From: Apostichopus japonicus
Taxonomy: Eukaryota; Echinodermata; Holothuroidea; Aspidochirotida; Stichopodidae
Reading direction: 5' to 3'
Assembly: GCF_037975245.1 (NCBI RefSeq)
Contig: NC_092569.1
Location: forward strand, 15,681,501-15,745,500
Length of the DNA: 64,000 bases
Position numbers and translations under genes: made by a program. The notes under the pieces are model-generated. The model did no database searches, was not told where the DNA came from, and saw only the letters and a list, made by a program, of their open reading frames with translations. This document shows, piece by piece, positions 53,206 through 64,000 of this stretch (within the stretch, counting starts at the first letter, position 1; the number at the start of each line of letters is the position of its first letter).

Positions 53206-55649
53206 GGGGGCGGTTGGAGGGGGTTGTCAGTATTACGTACTTCACGTGACCATTTTGTAATGTTAGTTTCACCTAAGTGTTGTTTAATAGGCTTGCCGGT
53301 AATAGCGGGGCAAAAATTTTTTTTTTTTTACATAAAGACGTTTGACTGTTAGATGAGAGATCTTTAGATTGGATGGCATAGATTGGGGTGGCGGAGGAAA
53401 CTGTCACAAAGTTGGGGGGGGGGGGGGGGAATGGGTAGTAAACCTGTGGCCAGTTTTAGGGATGTTCCACTTCCCCAAAAGATAGTGTTCATACTGCTAG
53501 ACTCGTTTCATGGGAGCGTGGGACGAAGATAAAATCGTAGCTTATTATCATGTAGAAATCAATAAGATATATTATTGCCGCGCATGGAAGGCTAGTCACA
53601 GTATCTTGATATGACTAAGATGAACATGTACGGTATCCGAAATCATTCTAACTGGCCACGATGGGGAGTAAAGTTCCTTCTGATTTTAGTCATGACATTT
53701 TAGTTTCTTCTTTAAGTTAGTGATTCCTTCGAATTTTTATCATATATGACACAATGTACTTGACATGTTAAGATCAAGAACTTTAACCGTAATTACTTAT
53801 GCCAAGTTAAACGTCCATAAAATGACGCATGTGTTAAAGCTTGCTGTAATTGTAAATGCTATAAAATGCAGAGTTGATGTTTCCTCGTTTGGCAGTATAT
53901 CAATTCTTCTTATTTTCGTGACGGATGTGTAGATACAAGCGCTTAGGGAATATGGCCACCTGACAAATTTACTAGATGTCACCTTACATTCTTGTTACAT
54001 TACTCTTTTGTTCTTTTAAAGTTGCTATTGTGTGCTATTTACAACAGTTCATAAATAAATACACCAGTCTGCAGTTTAATAGCTCCTTGCAGCTCTTTTG
54101 CACATGTTACTTAATTTAAGGGGTCCGTATCCCCCACCCCCTTTACCCGTTAACTGTAACCTAATATCCGTTGGGATGAGAATTCGCCCATCCTCTTGAA
54201 AATATATGTCCTTATGGCGAGAAAATTTCATATTGAAAACACCGGAACTCGGAAAGCTATTTTGAGAAACACAAATAGATTGAATATGGAATTAATCGAA
54301 CTACCATGTTGAACAATCACCGATACTCATAGCTAGTGCAGTAACTACCGTTCATGTTCCACAACCGTGCATCAGTAACTACTGCGCTGTGTTCGCAAAA
54401 CGGTAACATGTGTTACAGTTGGCACAGTAATTACTGGAAAGCTGTTACACGTTTAACTACAGTGAAAATTTGCAGTAATTTCAAAACAAAATTAATTTTA
54501 AAATGTTTAAAAGTTGGGCTTTCATGGAAACACGTGATGTAATTTCAACAATGACTGTCAGAATATGTAGTTTCAGTTAGACATATTTTTGGTAGAATTT
54601 CATTAATACGTGTTCTACTGACCTTTTTGGAATATATTATTATATAGCAGAACGTTCGAATTATGATAAGATATGGAGAAGAAAAGCCAAATTAACTACA
54701 GAATGAATAAACTGGGCAGTCAAAGTGTAACTACAGGTTTGTTGTATGATCGATGTTTGAGCATGTATGTTCACAATAAACTTCATGAGAAAATGGTCGT
54801 CACGGTTTCACCACATATTGATGTTAAATATTACCTACAAAATATGTACTACGTACACTGGATCCAAAACCCTTTCAAAAAGGGTTGGTGTAACCCCCCC
54901 CCCCCCCCTCGTTTCCCACTTGACACATCTCCGGTTGTATCGACGAGGTATTTATATAGTTTCAGGGCATTAATTAGAACGCAAACAACCGATAGAAACA
55001 GAACAAGTGATTAAGTAATACAAAATACCATGTTTTTTACACTTGTCTCTCCCTTACAACCATCTCAATTTAGTTGCAATTGATGTGGAGAAACATTTTT
55101 ACTTCCGCCAGGTTTTGGTTTTATAATCCTGAGAGAACAAAGAAGGTTTTGTTTCGAACGGGATTTGAGCCAGTGATCTCAGGATTTCTTGACAAAAATC
55201 AATTGCAAACAATATTGTCCCATGTAGACCCGTTACTTAAAACAGACGTTTCAGTTGGATACCGTTGGTATCATTGACAAAATATTTGAAGTAGTCTGAC
55301 TAACCGATGAAACAGAATGTGTGCTGAATGAGCAAGCAACAGTCTAAGAACAGGACATATTTTGGAAGATAAATACGACCATATATCTTAATAGAACCAT
55401 TAAAAAGAGGATTAAATATTGAGGGATTGCAGTGAACACAAACCACTAGCAGAATAATATGTCTTATAAAATATGGTAAACCAATTATACCAAAAAGAGC
55501 CATATACCGTGTTTCAAGACAAAGACAACCCGAGACGTAAATAAAATTACAAATGTGAGAATAACAATTATTGTTAATGGAAAGCCCAGTATTGAGTTAT
55601 AGTAATTTCTTTCTCTATAATAACTTTGTAGGGCGAGTTTACGTCATCG
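53206..55649. other. Intergenic spacer between the two MITE copies
   Basis: AT-rich sequence with a G run at 53414, a C run at 54894 and T runs. Short frames here have no recognisable domain or splice context. Confidence 0.5.
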
Positions 55650-56381
55650 CCGGGCCGCGATTTTTTTTTTCCCAAACTGGTTTACGATTGCGTGTAAATA
55701 GGCGCTCATGACTGGTCGGAAAAATTACGTCATCACGATAGAAACCTTCACCTCCAGGTAACCAAAGTGTCTGCATCCATTCGTTGCAACGAAGATATGC
55801 CTGATCAAAATTACCAGAAGCTTTTCGTTGTAGATGTGTTTGGAATTGGTTTAGACATTTGATCGAAGTTTTCTGTAAAGGCATTAATCGATAACAAACA
55901 ACGCACAGTGAAATGTTCGTACAGGGTACATCACACATGCGCTGGTGGCCTATATGTATTATAACTGTGTACACAGTGCAGTGACGGAAAAATAATCATA
56001 CTGTACACTAAACTGTTTGCGTATATTCATTCAAGACTCGTGAAGTTGATTTTAGTGTAGGCCTACCCATTCCACGAAACGAATTCCGATTGCAGTAGAA
56101 CGGCTCACAAATCTTGAATAACGTAAACACGAACCAATAGAATGTAGCGTATGTATCATAAGTAAGGTCAACATGTGATTCAAGCATTAAAAGTAAAGTT
56201 ATGGCGTTTGATGGGAAAGCCCGTAACTAGACTTAATAAAGTGTCAGTGTGTAACTCAGTGCATGTCTTCGAACTTCGAAGCGATGGTTATTATTGATGC
56301 TGACGTCACGAGCAATCTGATTGGCGGAAAACTCCGTAATTGCAAACCTGTTTGGGAAAAACAAAAATTCGCCGCCGGGCC
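55650..56381. mobile_element. MITE copy 2, intact, inverted relative to copy 1
   Basis: Starts CGGGCCGCGATTTTTTTTTT then CCCAAACTGGTTTACGATTG; ends GCAAACCTGTTTGGGAAAAA then CAAAAATTCGCCGCCGGGCC. About 730 bp, no coding capacity. It lacks the hAT insertion at the site matching CACACTGA: here CACACTGACACTTTATT reads through on the complementary strand. It is therefore an empty-site reference for copy B. Confidence 0.85.
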
Positions 56382-58230
56382 AGCCTTGACAGATCGAGAT
56401 TTACATAGACTATAACATTCTCGTTATGCTTCAATAACGGTCATTTAACACAACCTGTTATCTAGATACTATAAAGATTTGGAGTCTAGACTTTAATATC
56501 TACTTACGTTAATTAACCACTGTTATCGTTCGGAAGTGTTTATTTGTTTACACTTGAAATTCTTTCCGCTTATCGTAAACTTACCCAAAACAATAATCTG
56601 CACAAGGTTATAAACGTAATAGAAAATCACGATTGAAGAGAGACAAATTTATATGTGTGCCAAATATGTAATTTTATTTTGGAAAATATAGTTAGTTTCT
56701 AGGCCGTTAAGTAAAGATATCTTACAATGTAAATATGCAAGTATGCATACGTTGGTATCTATAGGTTTATCCCCCAATGATACGACATTGCTAAGTTGTT
56801 AAGTAGCCAAAGTACCATTAAACTAGGCACGTATGCAGATGTTTGCATCAAGCTTTTGCTTGTGTGTTGTCGAAGCTATGAATTTTCCCTTTTGTTATAT
56901 CGATGTGATGATGTACTACCAGCATAAACATGACAGGGTATACAGGGTTGGGTTCAGTTGCACAAAATATAGCAACATACAAGCATACATCATGTATGTC
57001 ATCTAATCCTTTATATAATTGGTAGAGTTTAAGAATCATCATCGCTTGGGATGTGGTAATGTCTTGAATGGCAGGCAGATAGCAAGTGTTCGTGGTGTGA
57101 AGGGACAAAACAAATTGTTGTCACTATCCGAAAAGTCCGAGATCTAAGGTATCAGGATACGATGTGGGCTCTAACCAGCGGCGAAAGCATAGTTTTTTTT
57201 TTTTTTTTTGAAGTGGGAGGATAAGATATGCTGTCGTCCAGAGAAGGGTCTAAGCAGACCTTTATCACCTTTGGGAATTTTAGTAAAAACGGAGGGAGCT
57301 TAGATGCCACAAGGTGCTATATTTTGCAACTTTTTAATAAAATGTTGAAGGATTTTCGACTGCATATATATCCACTACTAAAAGAATACTTCCTGATTTC
57401 TTCGGGGGATTGAAACCGCCAAAGATGTACGTTGTTGCACCTTTGATCTACCCTCTATATCGATTTCAAATTTTAGTTGGGAAGGTGGGGGGGTCACCAA
57501 ATTTGGCTTACATCTGTTATGGGGAAAGATCTAAGCAAACATGTTTACTTTGGTAAATGGGGAAATGATGATATTATTTCCATCATCTACGATACATTCT
57601 GTAGTAGAACTTCAAAACTTGCCAATGCAATTCCCCGCTCCTGATAAACCACTGGTTCTTTGTATGAATTTGCGTGGGTGATTATCAAAAGTACAAACTC
57701 TAAGAGGGGAAAAAGAAATGGAGAGGGTATATAGAGGGATGTATACCAATTGCTTACCGTATATTGACCATTACGAGCACGTTGTATGATGTTAGTATAG
57801 ACCGCAGAAACTAAAGTCTACAGAAAATGGAATATCATTATTGTTTCCTTACATTTTTCAATTTTTCAACTGTTCTAGGATCAAATTGAATACAAAATCT
57901 ACACCATATTTCGTGGGGGCAGATTTTTGTGACACATAAAGTCGTACGGTTAAGTTTCTTATTCAAACAAATGAGAATAATCTTGTTATACTTAACCCGC
58001 TTCCTTACATTAAATGAACACATCTACAAAACTGCAGATGCCAAATTCTCGCACAATGTGTAAATATTTCCGCAACGTGACGTAACATGTGTCAGTCCTT
58101 CTTGACCGACTGAAGGTCATCATATGGGATGGGTGCCTTGGAATCCTTATCTGTTTACAACTGAAAGACGGTGTCCAACAACGTATAAGTACAATGCGAT
58201 CTGGCTGCGAGACAGCATTATGTTACAACT
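56382..58230. other. Upstream region of the right FReD-TIL gene
   Basis: AT-rich, with a T run at 57191 and a G run near 57487. No exon or known element is recognised; the stretch 57130-57550 with interspersed G runs may be a degenerate DNA element. Confidence 0.4.
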
Positions 58231-58231
58231 C

Positions 58232-58239
58232 TATAAATA
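58232..58239 (+). promoter_or_regulatory. Candidate TATA box of the right FReD-TIL gene
   Basis: TATAAATA lies 114 bases upstream of the start codon at 58346. A start site about 30 bases downstream would give a 5' UTR of about 80 nt. Confidence 0.5.
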
Positions 58240-58345
58240 CACTTCAGGTAATCCGTTGTTTTCAGAAGAGTCGAGGATATTTCTTACCTCTGGAGATACA
58301 TTTCATTTGAGTTGTCATTCGTATAATAGCAAGACATTCATAAAT

Positions 58346-61300
58346 ATGGAGCTTTCCGTGGCTGTTCGAGCACTATTAACATTCTTGTGCACAACAACCA
58401 TCGCCTTTACGTCCTCGGAAGAAACGGTGAGTTAAACGTTTTTCAGTTTCTGTTCTTCATTCTTATAAATCACGTTTCTTTCTTGTTTGTTAGATGTTAC
58501 CATTTAAACCTGGGTAGCATGTTTTAACGTGTTTCTTTCTTGCTAGCTGGATTATATAAATTCCCACTAAAATTCAGAAAAGTTTTATTACTTGATAGCC
58601 TGTTTTACAATTTTTAATGCAACATTCTTTTTTTTTAGAAGCTGCCGTTTGAATATTGCGACTGATATCATTTTTTTGGCGAGTTACAATTCTTCTTCAA
58701 AAAATTCCTTCTTTCCAAAATAATAATCTATCTTCAGCAGCCTACAGAAGTGTGTTTTTGTTGTAAAATTTGCACTGCAACTTATCATAAAAAAATTGCA
58801 TAACAAATTATATTTTCGGCTTAGCTACATTTGAAATTTTACCTTGAGGTTTTGCCTTGAGAAACGTTCTCTCATATTTTCAATGAATATCGCACGTTAT
58901 CGCTTATGTATCCCTAAATGTATCTATTTAAACACTCGTCGCTGATTTGTGCAATATAACACTAACGCTTAAAACTAGAATCGTATGTTTTACGTAATGG
59001 CTTAGAACATAACCATTAACAATTTCAGAATAACATAAACATTTGTGAAAGTTATTTTAAGACATTTGAACAGTTATATCCTAGCTATTTTAGAAATTTT
59101 GATGTTACAACGTAACTTTGATGTTACACTAAATCTCATTAACCATCATCAAGTCTCTATATTTCCTAACTAGATACGGATAACTGTCTCTTTACAAATC
59201 GATTTGACTACATTAGTACGCTAAGTATTGAAAAACTACAGTATAGATTAATCGTACTCGAATAAAAAATTAAAAAAACCTTTAGCTTGAACTTTTTTAA
59301 TTCTAGTTAAAAATATATAATATTAATAATAATCATTATAATTGCAGTCCGCTTTCTGTTACATAAAATCACTCCACTTCTTGTCAAAGTAGGCGCATTT
59401 GCCGTCACACATGAACAAAAGTCAAAGTTAAATATTTTAAAAATCTATTGTATAATTGAGAAGATAGGTAAAAATTCTTGATCATTCCATTTTTTTTTTC
59501 TCTTTGTCATATATGTTTTTAATTATTGTTGAGCGTTAAAAAATAAGAACTTATGGTCAATATATTAATATGATACTCAAAGAATGAACAAAGTTGTTTC
59601 AATATTACAGACGGAACTGTAAAATAATAACGTTGTGTGCCATTGTACAATCATAGACTTTCACATAGTTACTTCGCAAATAACTACGGTGATAACTTAG
59701 AAATAACAAATAACCCTTTATGATAAATTGTATAATTCAAATTCGTCCTCTTTGTCCTTGTATGTCCACTAACGTCATTTAACGAAACCGAGTTTATTTT
59801 CGGATTAAGATTACTTAAGTTTAATGTAGAAAGAACAAATGTTTTCAAAATTATCTACTATAATTTACTAATATATTCCAAATTAGTTTTATTTGATATA
59901 TTTCTTAGTAGGCATTGGTATATCTTTGAAAAATATATAAACACCAATGCATTTTTTGCCTCACTGAATTGTTAGCAATTAGTTCCATGCAAGACTGCAC
60001 GGGTAAACTTCACTGGCTTCAAATCTCTTGCAATAATATACTTTAGTCTATACCTTATTACCTTGTACAATTGTCAGAACTTTGAAATTATTGTTATTTA
60101 AAATTAATACTGTAATATCTTTGTGTCTATGTTTATCTCGTTCAAATTCGTCCTTCTCGTTGTCTTAAAAAGTACTTAGAAGTTCCAACTACCGCGCTAC
60201 CATGATTTTGAAGATTAATGCACAATTATAGAGTTTATGTCCCTTAAACTATCGAGCAATTAGTTGACAATAAGACCCTTAAATACAATATTTTGATACT
60301 CTTGTAATTTGACAAGTATCTGCATGGGAACTATACTATAAAGACTGTTGTCGACGATTTCGCATTATGACGTTTACAACAATTGCATCCTTAATTCGTT
60401 TTACTGTTAATGTAAGGTTAACTCGCGTTGTAACACAGATAAACCAGTATCGGATATTGCCAGGTACTTGCACATGTGTTATTTTTTAACGCCTTGGTAT
60501 ATTTGCAATTTAAAGCATAATTTTTTGTATTTGCATCGGCCAATATCTCATGTAAACCTATTGCATGCAATTGGTGCATTTCATACCGTTCCGTTTTTCA
60601 ACGTCAACCAATAGTGTACTTTCACTGTGTAAGAAAGGTCTTAAGTAATAAGTACAATATACGGTGTATACAACTCTTAATTTTCTTTCATATACTCAGT
60701 TCCATTTCCAAAGACATAGCATGTTCTTTGTGTTTGTTTTACACGTTAACACACGTGGTAAACTTTATTCATTGAAGTATTTGATATGTTTTACCACGCT
60801 AGAAAACACTGACAAATATTTTATAAACGATAGGCTCAAATTATCATTTAACTCCAAGTCACGTCTTTAGTCTTCAAAAACATGACTTTCTTAATTGCAA
60901 TCGTCGTTAATTTATCACCCCTGACAACGCTATACCGTGGACGATATCTGCGTAAAAGGTGTCAGAGGTTTTACTTTTGTATGTCAATTTGAGGATATGT
61001 ATCAATACAAAAAGCATTGCTTTATTTCATTTCATGCAAACAAAATGAAACGATACAATTATGATAGCAAAAACTTTCATTGTAAAATATACCGGTTCAT
61101 AAATGTTGGGACGTTGTCCACATTGCCATGTAGTGAATTCATCATTTAAATATTATTTGTCATGTTTTCTTCATGCACCGAAGTTACTACTTCTATAGAC
61201 AAAATACAGACAAATCTCGATCTTAATTATATGCTGGAATGACTGTTAATATAAAAATTAATGTTCACAAACATATTTTGCCCACATTTGCGTTAATGTA

Positions 61301-64000
61301 AGAAAGTAAAATTCGAAATTATTTTCTATTAAGTTTTTATCGCTTACATAGTTTTGCGAAAAAATATATTCTATTTTCATCTGTTTTCCTTGAATGTATA
61401 GCTAATATATTTGCAGATATTTCTGGTGCAATTAAGAAAACAAGAATACTACACAAATAGATTGAGTTTAAATTGTAGCCAATGTTTAGTCACACAACCA
61501 CCTCCACTCACCTCCACACCCACACCCCCCCCCCCCAAAAAAAAAGAATTGTGTATGGGATATATTTCCAGTCAATTCTGATCGTTTTTATACTCATTTC
61601 ATCAAGTTGGGTACACATTTCAAAATTAAAAGTTAATAATTGTATCGCTGTAATGGATGAAGTTATCAAACATCCTGACATAGGCAAGAATGTTTGTGAG
61701 CAATCATTTAGATTATTAATCATTATAAAATTGTGTTTTCCAACATTCTTAATTTGCCTGCTCATGATTATAAGATAAATGAGGTTGCAAAAAAGCCAAA
61801 GGTTCTTTACAAACAGTTACAATAAATAAACATCTCATTTTGACATATATTTTTGATGACTCTTCTTCTCATTAAAAGAGTATTCATCGGAGAAGTTTAC
61901 CTTCAACTGCAGAGGACACTCAAAGTAAGATATTTCACATTAACTGCTTTGTTTTTCATTCCATCTACATATATAAAAAAATACTTACCGATAATAAATG
62001 ACTTTTGTTATTTCCAAGATAACTTTCTGTTTCTGTTTCTGTTATATTGACCGTATCTGTGTGAGACAGCATTTAGTATGTTACTTTCGATGACTTATAA
62101 CAATGCAAAAATTACAACCTCTAATACCGTGAACAAGACAAGAAATTTTGTGACAAATGTTTTATTATGTAAATAATATTGACCCCACCCACCGAAAAAT
62201 ATAATAAAGCAAAAAAGGGTTAGGGAATAGGACAGAGAGGGAGAGGAAGGAATGCAACGTATTCTAACACAGGAAATGGTATATGTACCAATTTTGATGT
62301 TAGGTTTTCATGTTACTTTTCAAGTTCCATCTTTCCTGTTGCGGTTTAAGTTATCTCCTAAAATCACAGAGAATTGCCGATTTCTTGCAGGATTTTCTTT
62401 AACGGTCGAGTAATGTATACGATGACAAGGTTTTGTTACAAATTGAACACAAAGCATGCATATTATATAAGTTTTTAATGATTTTATCTCTTTATTACAG
62501 TGGCCCATTACTTCTTTTATCAACGTTCTGAATATCCAAAGGACTGCCGAGACGTTCAAAGTCAATGTGCTACGTCCAACTCTAGCGGAGTATACCTTAT
62601 CAAGCCAGATGGATTTGAAGATCCATTTGAGGTGTACCGCAACAACAACGTTGGTGGAGGAGACTGGACGGTACGTCTAAATAAAAATGTTGAAGTTATA
62701 TTTCAAACTTGATAAAGCCTTTCGTTAGCATGTAGGTATTATGACTTGAAAATGTGTAGGGGTAATAAATAAGTCGCATCCTTCACTCAGCAACGTCGAA
62801 ATTGGGAAACAGATATTCTTTTCGGAGACGATCTTTCTTAATATTTACATAAATGGATAACACTAATTGTCCAATTTCCTACTCGAGTACAATGGAGAGA
62901 GTGTTTTAAGTCGTGATAGTGTACTCAATCTGTTTTTCTTCTGTTATAGGTCATACAACGCCGCGAAAGCGGAGCTGTTAATTTCAATAGGAGTTGGTCA
63001 CAGTATCAAGATGGATTTGGTTTCCTCTCAACTGAGTTTTGGCTCGGCAATGAAAAGTTATCATATTTGACGAACCAAGCAGACTACGAACTTCGTGTGG
63101 ATATAGAATTATCTAATGGAGCCTCTTTTTATACAACATACAAAGGTTTTCGTATCACTGATGAATGGGGGCAATATAAGGTTACACATATTGGACCACT
63201 CGAAAGTAATGCACGTAAGTAAAAAACTTTGTACAAAAGGAAAATCGAAACGTTAATAATAATACAACCATAACTTTAATAATAATAATAATAATTATAA
63301 TAATGATATTCCTTGTTTAATATAGCGCTTTCTACCAGCAGTAGGTTTCAAAGGTTTACAGACGATATGTTACCCCTGATCAATGATAACCTGTTCCATA
63401 GACAATTCCTCTTCACACATATACATCTAAGTCGTTTTCTACAAACTGCATAATCTTTCAAATTAATGTTATTCCTTCTTATTTTACTATTTAACGGTAT
63501 AATTAAGAAACGATCGTTTTTCATGGCAGAGGTATTCGCAAATATTCTTGTCAAAATTGCATGTATTTTCTTGATCTTACCAACTGACAGCTACATTGCT
63601 CTCTACATGTCCTACGAACATGATCTACGAAACATGTACTTGCCAAGCAACATGTGAAGATCCCAAAGGACAATCTGGTTGTAACAGTGACTGTTTGGGT
63701 AGTGAGGGTTGCACCTGTCCAGCTGGTTTCTTGATGCAAGGGAGTGACTGCATCAGTGCGAGTGAATGCGGTTGTTTTGTGGCAGAGGCCAACTTGGTTA
63801 TACCAGTGAGTATATATATGACTGATTTCAATATCACGTGACTATGCAAACGAAACAGAAACGAAACTTAGGCTAAATGTCGTTGTGATCACACCGAGTA
63901 TCAGAAAGAAAAATCAAATGTATAATAAATACTATTTGTTTATATGTTTATCAATTTAATTCTAGAATGGAGAAACGTATGTTAACGATTACTGCACACA
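58346..64000 (+). CDS. Secreted FReD-TIL protein, 5' part of gene (partial)
   Basis: Recognised exons: 58346-58426 (signal peptide, MELSVAVRALLTFLCTTTIA), 62501-62670, 62950-63214, 63591-63805 and the start of another at 63966. The FReD start reads PKDCRDV, GVYLIKPDG and FEVYRNNNVGGGDWT. The core has VIQRRESGAVNFNRSW, DGFGFLSTEFWLGNEK and YELRVDI. Exon 63591 encodes a TIL domain: CPTNMIYETCTC, CEDPKGQSGCNSDC, CTCPAGFLMQGSDC and ECGCF. The last exon begins NGETYVNDYCT, typical of the TILa/VWC-like part that follows TIL in zonadhesin- and VWD-type proteins. Exon 1 ends in phase 0 but 62501 needs phase 1, so a short linker exon must exist between them (candidate listed separately). FReD exons match the left gene in length (170 and 265 nt). 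No C-terminal FReD exon lies between 63215 and 63590. The gene runs off the right edge. Confidence 0.85.
60700..60757 (+). CDS. Candidate linker exon of the right FReD-TIL gene
   Basis: Acceptor TTTCTTTCATATACTCAG and donor G|GTAAAC bound 58 nt, which is open and converts phase 0 to phase 1 as required. The left gene has a 37-nt exon in the same role, and the first bases of both are loosely alike (CAAAG at the same place). The encoded FHFQRHSMFFVFVLHVNTR is oddly hydrophobic for a linker, so this may be chance. Confidence 0.25.
63966..64000 (+). CDS. TILa exon start, cut by window edge
   Basis: A TTTAATTCTAG acceptor precedes 35 bases that continue the TIL exon in phase 0 as NGETYVNDYCT. The G-E-x-Y...C pattern fits the module after TIL domains. 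Part of the right FReD-TIL gene. Confidence 0.7.

Noticed and set aside
54673-55014. 113-codon plus-strand frame
   Set aside because: It runs through a poly-C tract, has no domain and no splice context.
55074-55277. Frame with RTGFEPVISGFLD resembling a reversed tRNA/SINE B-box region
   Set aside because: The B-box likeness is weak and no A box is found at the right distance on the minus strand.
55639-55974. 111-codon minus-strand frame
   Set aside because: It lies wholly within MITE copy 2, whose other copy does not preserve the frame.

Overview
The window reads as AT-rich, intron-rich metazoan DNA, most likely from a marine deuterostome. An echinoderm, perhaps a sea cucumber, is my best guess. 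That guess rests on three clustered fibrinogen-related (FReD) genes, an L1/Tx1-like LINE, tRNA-derived SINEs, several foldback and hAT-like DNA elements and long (TA)n and (AAT)n microsatellites. No long open reading frame is a host gene; all host genes had to be assembled from short exons with consistent splice phases.

Layout. (1) 217-6394, minus strand: 5' part of a secreted FReD gene (signal peptide, linker, two FReD exons, then a TIL cysteine-rich exon), running off the left edge. (2) 9394-27659, plus strand: a complete five-exon gene for a 185-residue single-pass type I membrane protein with a 14.6-kb first intron. A 5'-truncated LINE sits inside that intron, between two (AAT)n tracts, followed head-to-tail by a second LINE 3' end. 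(3) 28-41 kb: no recognised host gene. A 7.9-kb element (32867-40774) has long terminal inverted repeats built from a tandem motif and carries further insertions inside it. (4) 42250-49069, plus strand: a complete five-exon secreted FReD gene of 312 residues with an unrecognised cysteine-bearing N-terminal exon. Its introns hold a dead LINE tail and two foldback elements. (5) 49-58 kb: intergenic; two inverted copies of one MITE, one of them split by an hAT-like insertion. (6) 58346-64000, plus strand: 5' part of a third FReD gene with the same FReD-then-TIL plan as the first, running off the right edge.

The three FReD genes share intron positions, and the central FReD exon is exactly 265 nt in all three. 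In the first and third, the exon for the C-terminal FReD subdomain is absent where expected and a TIL exon in the same phase follows instead. This looks like exon shuffling that made a half-FReD/TIL protein family. They are probably secreted recognition or matrix proteins; function is inferred from domains only.
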